Source: an uncultured Lachnospiraceae bacterium (lineage in GTDB: Bacteria > Bacillota > Clostridia > Lachnospirales > Lachnospiraceae). Taken from it: a stretch of DNA of 9,567 bases. Each line of letters opens with the position of its first letter. Position 1 is the first letter of the stretch. The DNA lies in NCBI GenBank assembly GCA_910588535.1, contig CAJUOO010000089.1, positions 1 through 9,567 of the forward strand, read 5' to 3'. Position numbers and translations under genes: made by a program. Shown here piece after piece: positions 1-5,438 of the stretch. The notes under the pieces are model-generated. The model saw only the letters and a list, made by a program, of their open reading frames with translations, had not been told where the DNA came from and searched no databases.

Positions 1-244
1 CTTAGTATCCGTTACGTTTTTCACTAAGCGAGAGCGGGGTGACGGAGGAAAACGACGGATGAACTATACGGACCTCTTCCGAAAATGATAAAGGAAAACT
101 CATCTTACAAGATGTTATAGATTTTCGTGTTGTAAGATAGTGAAGTTGTGGATGTGTTGTTCAATCTTTTTTAGTATATATGATTTATCAAGAAAATGCA
201 AATGCAGCCATTTGTTTTGAAGATAGAGTAGAAAATGATGTAAA
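1..244. other. Upstream non-coding stretch with one strong inverted repeat
   Basis: No complete gene is visible here. One frame is open from the window edge to a TGA at 86-88 and could be the tail of a protein that starts outside, but its 28 residues match nothing I recognise. A perfect 9-bp inverted repeat (ATCTTACAA at 102-110, TTGTAAGAT at 130-138, 19-nt loop) follows that stop. It has no T-tract, so it is not a standard terminator. The remainder is AT-rich and leads into the promoter region of the regulator gene. Confidence 0.4.
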
Positions 245-246
245 AT
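217..246 (+). promoter_or_regulatory. Probable promoter of the XRE regulator gene
   Basis: TTGAAG at 217-222 and TAAAAT at 241-246 are separated by 18 nt, an acceptable sigma-A arrangement. The predicted transcript would start near 253 and leave about 67 nt before the ATG at 320. A near-perfect 7-nt inverted pair (TACCTGT 268-274, ACTGGTA 281-287, one mismatch) lies in this leader and could be an autoregulatory operator. That role is a guess from position. Confidence 0.35.
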
Positions 247-319
247 GGTATATGTTGTAATCTGTCATACCTGTCCTATTACTGGTAAGATGAAAGTAAT
301 ATACGGAGGTGACAGACAG

Positions 320-658
320 ATGGAGCGGGTAAAGAAGGAGTTAAATGTCGAAATAGGAAGACGTTTAAGGGAAATCAGGGAAAATATGGGCTATACACAG
401 TTTCGTTTTGCTGAAATTCTGGGAGTAGTGGAGGAGCATTATCGTAAGATTGAGCTGGGCTCTAGTGGCTTGACATTGGAAAAGGTCTTGATTCTTTATG
501 AGCGCTTGAATATTGATGCTACATATTTGATTGTGGGAAAGAGAAAGGATAAATTTGATCTCGATGATATTTTGACAAATTGTAGTAAAGTGGAAAAAAG
601 AAAGATTCTACATCGATTGTTGGAATATATGGATCAGATGGTGGATAGAGAAGCGTAG
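320..658 (+). CDS. Small XRE-family helix-turn-helix transcriptional regulator
   Basis: A 112-residue DNA-binding protein. Residues about 11-68 form a Cro/C1-type helix-turn-helix: 'IGRRLREIRENMGYTQ' is the usual first helix and turn, followed by 'FAEILGVVEEHYRKIELG', the recognition helix region, and 'LTLEKVLILYERLNID'. The tail (about 75-112) is charged and probably helical, and may mediate dimerisation. The ATG at 320 is chosen because GGAGGTGA (305-312) sits 10 nt upstream; the frame is open back to 245 but the extra 25 residues have no comparable ribosome binding site and lie outside the HTH fold. Such stand-alone regulators are common in Clostridia and their targets cannot be read from sequence. 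No partner gene is adjacent: the next gene starts about 570 nt later behind a terminator. Confidence 0.85.
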   Translation: MERVKKELNVEIGRRLREIRENMGYTQFRFAEILGVVEEHYRKIELGSSGLTLEKVLILYERLNIDATYLIVGKRKDKFDLDDILTNCSKVEKRKILHRLLEYMDQMVDREA

Positions 659-904
659 GCTTTGGCTAGATGGAAGGTATTTGGGGTGAAGCTTATGGGT
701 GAATGGAAGAGAGCGTCGGCTTCGGTGCAGAAGGAATACAGCACAGAAGGGCTGAGAGTGTTTTTCTCTCAGTTGGGAAAAGGGAATGACAGCCGAAGGG
801 TTTAAGTCTGTTTTTTTGGAGTGCTTCGAAAGTGCGCGGCGTTTCTTCCTTTTATCATAGGGCAGAATATTTTGTTCCCCTATAATAAATACTAGATAGT
901 AGTA
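659..904. other. Gene-free stretch with a hairpin
   Basis: No convincing gene on either strand. A 7-bp hairpin (CTGAGAG 752-758, CTCTCAG 766-772) has no T-tract after it. A TATAAT-like sequence at 881-886 lacks a suitable -35. The minus strand is open across part of this stretch (608-1033), but that frame runs through the terminator and the repeat that follow and overlaps the regulator gene, so I do not call it. Confidence 0.4.
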
Positions 905-937
905 AAAGGTTCGGAATATTTTTTCTGAACTTTTTTT
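905..937 (+). terminator. Rho-independent terminator
   Basis: An 8-bp stem (GTTCGGAA 909-916, TTCTGAAC 923-930, one G-U pair, 6-nt loop) can extend outward through A-U pairs and is followed by T7 at 931-937. It probably ends transcription from the XRE regulator or from a small RNA in the preceding stretch. Its T-tract runs directly into repeat copy R0. Confidence 0.8.
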
Positions 938-938
938 A

Positions 939-1022
939 TGCACAGGGAAATTAGAAGCGAAATCTGCATGCGCCCCACGCGGCAGGTAGGAGAAAAGGTC
1001 GTTCCCTTTACTTGATTGTGCA
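939..1022 (+). repeat. Structured intergenic repeat, copy R0
   Basis: An 84-nt unit bounded by the inverted ends TGCACA (939-944) and TGTGCA (1017-1022). It shares 'CAGGGAAATTAG' near its left end, a GC-rich centre and a right-hand hairpin with the three copies at 3422-3665. In this copy the right-hand stem is CAGGTAG (983-989) with TTACTTG (1008-1014), seven pairs including two G-U. It begins two bases after the T-tract of the terminator at 905-937. Function is unknown. Confidence 0.75.
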
Positions 1023-1154
1023 GACTTATGCAAAGGAAATATACTGCTAAGGCGGTGTGTGGATCGCGCTGCGGGTAGAGAGATGTCTTTTTTTGTTATA
1101 TTATTTATAAATAAGATAAGTTATTCTACATTATGTAGAAAAATACTGTGCCAC
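1023..1154. promoter_or_regulatory. Region upstream of the aroK-like gene with two palindromes
   Basis: Three structures are visible. A hairpin (GCGGTGTG 1052-1059, CGCGCTGC 1065-1072) pairs over 8 bp with three G-U pairs. TTATTTATAAATAA (1101-1114) is a perfect 14-bp palindrome. TTCTACATTATGTAGAA (1124-1140) is a perfect inverted repeat around one central base and resembles TACA-N-TGTA operators such as those bound by BlaI/MecI-type repressors. The last lies just upstream of the predicted -35 box at 1155, so regulation of the downstream gene is plausible but unproven. Confidence 0.4.
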
Positions 1155-1182
1155 TTGATTTTCTGGATATTTATGGTAATAT
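1155..1182 (+). promoter_or_regulatory. Probable promoter of the aroK-like gene
   Basis: TTGATT (1155-1160), a 16-nt spacer and TAATAT (1177-1182), with TGG just before the -10 as an extended element. Transcription would start near 1189, about 40 nt upstream of the ATG. GGAG at 1213-1216 is the ribosome binding site, 11 nt from the start codon. Confidence 0.5.
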
Positions 1183-1227
1183 AGAAGTTGGACTTTAGGA
1201 TATTAAAGAAATGGAGTACAAAATTTT

Positions 1228-1740
1228 ATGAAAAAGAATGTTATTCTTATTGGTATGCCCGGAAGTGGAAAAAGTACAATCGGTGTGGTTTTGGCAAAGC
1301 TTCTGTGCTATCAATTTGTGGATATGGATATAGTGATTCAGGAGCAAGAAAAACGCCTATTAAGAGAGATAATTGCAGATGAGGGCAATGATGGTTTTAT
1401 GGAGATAGAGAATCGCGTCAACGCAGAATATAATGCGGAATATACGGTTATCGCACCCGGTGGAAGTGTGATCTATGGCAGAGAGGCGATGGAGCACTTG
1501 AAGGAGATTGGCACCATCGTGTATCTTAAGCTGAGTTACAAGAGCCTTGAGGAGCGTCTTGGTGATCTGAGGGCGCGCGGTGTTGTGCTTAAGGATGGAT
1601 ATACTCTGCGGGATCTGTATAATGAAAGAACCCCACTGTATGAGAAATATGCGGATATTATTATGGATGAAGGAAATATGGATCTGATAAACACAGTGGA
1701 ATCTATCAAGGCAAGCTTAGAAAAAGGGGGATATGTGTAA
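1228..1740 (+). CDS. Shikimate kinase family protein, divergent in substrate site
   Basis: A 170-residue P-loop kinase of normal shikimate kinase length. The Walker A loop GMPGSGKST is at residues 9-17, and D32/D34 in 'FVDMD' match the Mg/shikimate acidic pair. 'ERTPLYEKYAD' (133-143) matches the C-terminal ERxPLY motif whose arginine binds shikimate. Two canonical features are altered. The FRxxE motif reads 'FMEIE' (57-61), so the arginine equivalent to R58 of the Mycobacterium tuberculosis enzyme is methionine. The GGG loop reads 'APGGSV' (76-81), with one glycine fewer. The lid is also unusual ('RARGVVLKDGYT'). The fold and ATP use are secure; phosphorylation of shikimate is not, and another small-molecule substrate is possible. 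No other aromatic-pathway gene is adjacent. I therefore leave the symbol blank. Confidence 0.8.
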   Translation: MKKNVILIGMPGSGKSTIGVVLAKLLCYQFVDMDIVIQEQEKRLLREIIADEGNDGFMEIENRVNAEYNAEYTVIAPGGSVIYGREAMEHLKEIGTIVYLKLSYKSLEERLGDLRARGVVLKDGYTLRDLYNERTPLYEKYADIIMDEGNMDLINTVESIKASLEKGGYV

Positions 1741-1747
1741 AAAACAC

Positions 1748-1776
1748 TTTACAAAATGGAAAAGCCTTGGTAAAAT
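1748..1776 (+). promoter_or_regulatory. Promoter of the M23 peptidase gene
   Basis: TTTACA (1748-1753), a 17-nt spacer and TAAAAT (1771-1776), with TGG directly before the -10 (extended element). The predicted start is near 1783, giving a leader of about 40 nt. It starts only a few bases after the stop of the kinase gene, so the peptidase gene has its own promoter even though readthrough from upstream is possible. Confidence 0.65.
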
Positions 1777-1781
1777 GAAAT

Positions 1782-1798
1782 TGTTACGTAATTGTTAC
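1782..1798 (+). promoter_or_regulatory. WalR-like direct-repeat operator
   Basis: TGTTAC (1782-1787), five bases, then TGTTAC (1793-1798). This fits the published WalR (YycF) consensus TGTWAH-N5-TGTWAH of Firmicutes exactly, and the 11-bp period is what OmpR/PhoB-family response regulators bind on one DNA face. It lies at or just after the predicted transcription start, a position more typical of repression than activation. The downstream gene encodes a peptidoglycan hydrolase, the classic WalR target class. WalR binding itself is inferred. Confidence 0.5.
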
Positions 1799-1823
1799 GA
1801 AAACATTAAATAATGGAGGAACC

Positions 1824-3353
1824 ATGAAGAAGGCTGAATTATTGCGCAGAAAAGCAAGGATGACATTGCTAAAGTCGATGGCGGCGATAGCTGTTTGCCT
1901 TACCTTTGCATATCCTTTGTATGAGAAGGCGGCTACAGGGAAGCATAGTTATTTTGAGATAGAGTTAAATGGACAGGTTATTGGGGCAGCAGACAATGAG
2001 GAGCTTGCCCAGACAGCTCTTATGGAAGCGAGAAAGAGAGTGACGCAGGAGGCGGGGACATTAGTGTATATGGACCCTCAACTTGTGGTGACAGAGGAGA
2101 ATCGCCTGTTTGGGACAAGACAGGATAAGGAAGAGATCGTTGCTGCAATGTGCGATGTGCTGAAGGATTCTGTGGTGTTGCCAAAGCAGGAGGCATACAC
2201 GATTAAGATTAATGAGACAACACTCCACCTTGCCACAAAGGAGGAGGTAGTCCGTCTACTTAATGAGACAAAGAATCGTTTTGATATAAATGATGAATTT
2301 GCGATAGAGCTGGTGGAGGATAAGGAGAGTCCTTTTACAGCGCTTACAGCCAATATATCTAAGCCGGGCATGGAGTCTAATGATAATACGGTGGTGTTTG
2401 CGTCAGCAGAAGCGGCTGGTGGTGAGGAGCCATCAGAGCAGGACGAGCCTGTTTTTGAGGATGGTCTGTTGTTAGTTGGATTTGAGCAACAGGTGGAGAT
2501 TGTGGAATCCTATGTGGCGGCAGAGCAGCTTACCACTGTGGAGGAAGCATACGATCTGCTGACAAAGGAAAAGGAAGAGAATGAGATCTATGTTGTGGTT
2601 CCGGGCGATTGTATGTCTATTATCGCTGAGAAGAATAATATGTCAACATCCAAGCTATTTGAGCTAAATGAGAATGTGACAGAAAATTCTATTTTGCAGA
2701 TAGATCAGGAGCTGATAATTACAGTGCCGGAGCCAGAGCTTTCTGTGTTGATGGAAGAAGAAGTGACATACGAAGAGGATTATCAGGCGGATGTTGTATA
2801 TATTGACAACGATAGCTGGTATACTACCACTCAGGTGGTACAGCAGGAGGGCACTGTTGGACATCGTGAGGTGGTGGCGATTGTCAGCACGAGGAACGGC
2901 AAGGAAACAGAGAGAGAGATTGTTCATGAAAACATTCTGATTGGCTCACAGCCGAAGATTATAGAGAGAGGTACCATGACACCGCCGACTTATATTAAAC
3001 CGATATCGGGCGGCACATTGACCTCCTATTTTGGGCCGCGCTGGGGAAGAACACACAAGGGAATTGATTGGGGTATTTCCACTGGATCAACGGTGGTGGC
3101 TTCCAGCGGTGGACGAGTTGTCAGCGCAGGTTGGAATGGTGGATATGGATATTCTGTGTTGATTCAGCATCCTGATGGCAGACAGACCAGATATGCTCAT
3201 TTAAGTAAGATTACTGTGAGTAGTGGAGAGTATGTCAATCAGGGAGAGCGCATTGGTTTAAGTGGAAATACGGGAAATAGCACTGGACCACATCTGCATT
3301 TTGAGATTATTATAAATGGTACAGCGGTTAATCCGCTTAATTATCTCTATTAG
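1824..3353 (+). CDS. Membrane-anchored M23 peptidoglycan endopeptidase with LysM and G5 domains
   Basis: A 509-residue cell-wall hydrolase. Residues about 16-32 are a hydrophobic segment after a basic N-terminus, a signal anchor with the rest outside the membrane. Residues 40-210 are a poorly conserved acidic region. A LysM domain ('IYVVVPGDCMSIIAEKNNMS', about 255-300) should bind peptidoglycan. A G5-like domain follows (about 305-382). The catalytic M23 domain spans about 393-507: zinc ligands H411 and D415 ('HKGID') and H492 in 'HLHFE', with H459 ('YAHL') as the other active-site histidine. All are intact, so it should cleave peptide cross-links. GGAGG at 1815-1819 is 4 nt from the ATG, a short but usable spacing. 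It has its own promoter with a WalR-like box and a strong terminator. This domain order is common among clostridial M23 enzymes involved in growth or sporulation; which role applies here cannot be told. Confidence 0.92.
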   Translation: MKKAELLRRKARMTLLKSMAAIAVCLTFAYPLYEKAATGKHSYFEIELNGQVIGAADNEELAQTALMEARKRVTQEAGTLVYMDPQLVVTEENRLFGTRQDKEEIVAAMCDVLKDSVVLPKQEAYTIKINETTLHLATKEEVVRLLNETKNRFDINDEFAIELVEDKESPFTALTANISKPGMESNDNTVVFASAEAAGGEEPSEQDEPVFEDGLLLVGFEQQVEIVESYVAAEQLTTVEEAYDLLTKEKEENEIYVVVPGDCMSIIAEKNNMSTSKLFELNENVTENSILQIDQELIITVPEPELSVLMEEEVTYEEDYQADVVYIDNDSWYTTTQVVQQEGTVGHREVVAIVSTRNGKETEREIVHENILIGSQPKIIERGTMTPPTYIKPISGGTLTSYFGPRWGRTHKGIDWGISTGSTVVASSGGRVVSAGWNGGYGYSVLIQHPDGRQTRYAHLSKITVSSGEYVNQGERIGLSGNTGNSTGPHLHFEIIINGTAVNPLNYLY

Positions 3354-3373
3354 AGATAGTCGTGTAAATACGG

Positions 3374-3412
3374 AGAGAACACTTTAGACTTTTAGTGTTC
3401 TCTTTGTTTTTA
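3374..3412 (+). terminator. Rho-independent terminator of the M23 peptidase gene
   Basis: A perfect 10-bp stem, AGAGAACACT (3374-3383) with AGTGTTCTCT (3394-3403), 10-nt loop, followed by TTGTTTTT. A smaller hairpin (ATCTCT 3343-3348, AGAGAT 3352-3357) overlaps the stop codon just upstream. The T-tract passes into 'TATACACAGGG', the same junction seen at repeat copy R0. Confidence 0.9.
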
Positions 3413-3421
3413 TACACAGGG

Positions 3422-3504
3422 CGCGCAGAGAAATTAGTAGCGAAAGCAACATGGCGCCTTGCGTGTCAAGTAGGGGGGAGGTCGTTCCTCTGTTCGATTG
3501 CGCA
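3422..3504 (+). repeat. Structured intergenic repeat, copy R1
   Basis: An 83-nt unit from CGCGCA (3422-3427) to TGCGCA (3499-3504), with 'GAGAAATTAG' near its left end. The right-hand stem is CAAGTAG (3467-3473) with CTGTTCG (3490-3496): six of seven positions pair, two as G-U. A short open frame (3395-3598) runs across this and the next copy; it is composed of repeat sequence and I do not regard it as a gene. Confidence 0.75.
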
Positions 3505-3509
3505 AGAGG

Positions 3510-3588
3510 TGTGCAGAAAAAATAACAGAGAAAGATGGTGCCCTTCGCGGCGAGCAGGGAAAAGGTTATTCCTCTGCTCGATTGCGCA
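3510..3588 (+). repeat. Structured intergenic repeat, copy R2
   Basis: A 79-nt unit from TGTGCA (3510-3515) to TGCGCA (3583-3588). The right-hand stem is a perfect 7-bp pair, CGAGCAG (3551-3557) with CTGCTCG (3574-3580). The left part ('AGAAAAAATAACAGAG') is the most diverged of the four copies. Confidence 0.75.
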
Positions 3589-3665
3589 GGGAAATTAGCA
3601 AAGAAACATGCACGTGTCCTGCGTGGTGAGCAAGGGAAATGATTGTTTCCCTACTCAATTGTGCA
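3583..3665 (+). repeat. Structured intergenic repeat, copy R3
   Basis: An 83-nt unit from TGCGCA (3583-3588, shared with the end of R2) to TGTGCA (3660-3665), containing 'CAGGGAAATTAG' exactly as in R0. A central hairpin CACG (3611-3614) / CGTG (3622-3625) and a right-hand stem (TGAG 3627-3630 with CTCA 3654-3657, continued by AGGGAAA 3633-3639 with TTTCCCT 3646-3652) are present. It ends 18 nt before the -35 box of the murA promoter. Confidence 0.75.
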
Positions 3666-3683
3666 ATTAGAATAAAAATCAGG

Positions 3684-3711
3684 TTTACAAATTGTGAATA
3701 TGTGCTATAAT
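3684..3711 (+). promoter_or_regulatory. Strong promoter of murA
   Basis: TTTACA (3684-3689), a 16-nt spacer and a consensus TATAAT (3706-3711), with TG one base before it (extended -10). Transcription should begin near 3718. This is among the best promoter matches in the window and implies an untranslated leader of about 200 nt. Confidence 0.8.
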
Positions 3712-3717
3712 CTATTA

Positions 3718-3905
3718 TAGACTTTTTTAGAGATAGATTGAAAAATCATGCTGATGCACTTATTTTTCAATCAGCAATTTAAGTCAGAGCTTTAAATATG
3801 TCTTGATCGAAGTCGGAAAGCGGATATTTTTGACATCGTGTCATCGCAGTAAACTGCTCTGACATGGACGATTAGTTTAAAAGATAGATCTAATTTGATT
3901 TAATA
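3718..3905 (+). ncRNA. Foldable murA 5' leader, candidate cis-regulatory RNA
   Basis: Stems visible in the predicted leader: a perfect 11-bp hairpin (GATTGAAAAAT 3736-3746, ATTTTTCAATC 3762-3772). Then a domain closed by a perfect 8-bp stem (GTCAGAGC 3783-3790, GCTCTGAC 3856-3863) that encloses AAATAT (3794-3799)/ATATTT (3824-3829) and TGACA (3831-3835)/TGTCA (3839-3843), giving a three-way junction. GCTGAT (3750-3755) can instead pair with ATCAGC (3770-3775), which would disrupt the first hairpin. I recognise no known riboswitch consensus and there is no T-tract. A regulatory role is inference; a plain long leader is the alternative. Confidence 0.4.
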
Positions 3906-3917
3906 TAGAGGTGCGCG

Positions 3918-5210
3918 ATGGAGCAATATGTGATAAAAGGCGGGATTCCGCTGATAGGAGAAGTCGAGATCGGCGGTGCCAAAAATGCAGCTTTAGCGAT
4001 ATTGGCGGCTGCAATTTTGTGTGATGAGCCGGTTGTCGTTGATAACATTCCTGATATACGGGATATCAGCGTAATCTTAAGCGCGATTCAGAGCATTGGC
4101 GCAGAGGTGGAGCGTCTTGGCAGACATACTGTCAAAATTACAGGTAAGACGATCCATATGGTACATGTAGGATATGATTCTATCAAGAAAATTCGTGCGT
4201 CCTATTATCTTCTTGGGGCGCTGCTTGGGAAATATAAGAAGGCGGAGGTTCCGCTTCCGGGCGGCTGTAATATTGGAATCCGTGCGATTGATCAGCATAA
4301 AAAGGGTTTTGAGGCTTTGGGTGCCAAAGTAAAGATTGAGCATGGCATGATTATGGCGGAGACAGATTCCTTAAAGGGTGCACATCTATATTTTGATGTG
4401 GTGTCGGTGGGTGCAACCATCAATGTTATGCTGGCTGCAGTGTTGGCTGAGGGAAATACTATTCTTGAAAATCCGGCAAAGGAGCCACATGTTGTTGATG
4501 TAGCAAATTTCCTCAATAGCATGGGGGCAAATATTAAGGGAGCTGGCACAGATGTGATACGCATTAAGGGCGTAAAGTCTTTGCACGGTACAGAGTATTC
4601 AATTATTCCCGATCAGATTGAGGCGGGCACTTTTATGCTAGCAGCGGCAGCGACAAAAGGAGATGTGATTGTCCGCAATGTGATTCCTAAGCATCTGGAG
4701 GCTATTTCTGCCAAGCTTATGGAGATTGGTTGCCAGATCACAGAGGAGGATGATGCGGTGCGTGTGTTTGGCAACAGTGAATTAAAGCACACCCAGATTA
4801 AGACATTGCCATATCCGGGTTTTCCGACAGATATGCAGCCTCAGATGACGGTGACGCTTGCTTTGTCACATGGAACTAGCATTGTAACAGAGACGATATT
4901 TGACAATCGTTTTAAATATGTTGACGAGCTGGCAAAGATGGGTGCTTCTATTAAAGTAGAGGGAAATACAGCGATTGTTGATGGAGTGAAAAAGCTGACA
5001 GGGGCAGAGATCAGTGCGCCTGATCTAAGGGCAGGAGCGGCCTTGATTATCGCGGGGCTGGCCGCGGATGGCTGCACGGTTATTGATGATATTCAATATA
5101 TAGAGCGAGGTTATGAGGGGCTTGATGAGAAGCTACGTCAGCTTGGCGGGCAGATAGAGCGTGTTGCCTGCGAAAAGGATATTCAGAGATTTAAACTAAA
5201 GATATGCTAG
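3918..5210 (+). CDS. murA: UDP-N-acetylglucosamine 1-carboxyvinyltransferase (MurA)
   Basis: A 430-residue cytoplasmic enzyme that transfers enolpyruvate from PEP to UDP-GlcNAc, the first committed step of peptidoglycan synthesis. Length and repeated inside-out barrel architecture fit the EPT family. Visible key residues: K22-N23 in 'GGAKNA', R93 in 'RASYYLLG', catalytic C117 in 'PGGCNIGIRAID', and the aspartate in 'YPGFPTDMQPQ'. The cysteine is kept, so fosfomycin sensitivity at this residue is expected. 'GCNIGIR' differs from the usual 'GCAIGAR', suggesting the MurA2/MurZ-like branch common in Firmicutes, though I cannot place it firmly. GAGG at 3908-3911 lies 6 nt before the ATG. It is transcribed from its own strong promoter with a long leader and ends in tandem terminators, so it is probably monocistronic. 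The adjacent M23 hydrolase gene is functionally related. Confidence 0.95.
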   Translation: MEQYVIKGGIPLIGEVEIGGAKNAALAILAAAILCDEPVVVDNIPDIRDISVILSAIQSIGAEVERLGRHTVKITGKTIHMVHVGYDSIKKIRASYYLLGALLGKYKKAEVPLPGGCNIGIRAIDQHKKGFEALGAKVKIEHGMIMAETDSLKGAHLYFDVVSVGATINVMLAAVLAEGNTILENPAKEPHVVDVANFLNSMGANIKGAGTDVIRIKGVKSLHGTEYSIIPDQIEAGTFMLAAAATKGDVIVRNVIPKHLEAISAKLMEIGCQITEEDDAVRVFGNSELKHTQIKTLPYPGFPTDMQPQMTVTLALSHGTSIVTETIFDNRFKYVDELAKMGASIKVEGNTAIVDGVKKLTGAEISAPDLRAGAALIIAGLAADGCTVIDDIQYIERGYEGLDEKLRQLGGQIERVACEKDIQRFKLKIC

Positions 5211-5258
5211 AGGTTTTATAATATAGCATTGTTTTAATACTTATCATTGTTTTTGCAG

Positions 5259-5290
5259 GAAATGAAACAAAAATGTTTCTGTTTCTTTTT
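5259..5290 (+). terminator. First hairpin downstream of murA, probable terminator
   Basis: GAAACA (5264-5269) pairs with TGTTTC (5274-5279), and after a small internal loop GAAA (5259-5262) pairs with TTTC (5282-5285), followed by T5 at 5286-5290. The stem is AT-rich and modest, so this is the weaker of two tandem terminators. Confidence 0.45.
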
Positions 5291-5312
5291 GTATAAAGTG
5301 TGATGCATAGAT

Positions 5313-5362
5313 TAAGAGGAAATCCGATAATTATTATTTAGCGTGGATTTCCTCTTATTTTT
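5313..5362 (+). terminator. Strong rho-independent terminator downstream of murA
   Basis: A perfect 13-bp stem, TAAGAGGAAATCC (5313-5325) with GGATTTCCTCTTA (5345-5357), 19-nt loop, then TTTTT. It faces the end of the convergent HD-GYP gene at 5439. There is no T-run on the opposite side, so I see no clear terminator for the minus-strand gene. Confidence 0.85.
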
Positions 5363-5438
5363 GTATTATATGATATTTTATAAAATGAGTAATGTATTTT
5401 GGATTTGTCATCTATTTTGCAAATAAAAGCATTATTAT

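Noticed and set aside
6..15. TATCCGTTAC at the left edge is the reverse complement of GTAACGGATA at 9527-9536, suggesting flanking inverted ends
   Set aside because: Ten-base inverted matches are expected many times by chance in a window this size, and the match does not extend.
608..1033. Minus-strand 141-codon open frame
   Set aside because: It overlaps the 3' end of the XRE gene, crosses a terminator and repeat R0, and has low-complexity composition with no recognisable domain. It is best explained as chance opening across repeat sequence.
1188..1382. 64-codon open frame overlapping the kinase gene start
   Set aside because: Different frame, no ribosome binding site, and it overlaps the clear P-loop kinase coding sequence.
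3395..3598. Plus-strand 67-codon open frame after the M23 gene
   Set aside because: It starts inside the terminator and is made of repeat copies R1 and R2. The apparent repeated peptide (FLCSIAQ) simply mirrors the DNA repeat.
5375..5386. ATTTTATAAAAT palindrome between the convergent genes
   Set aside because: AT-only palindromes of this size are common in AT-rich spacers, and it has no T-tract suited to the minus-strand gene.
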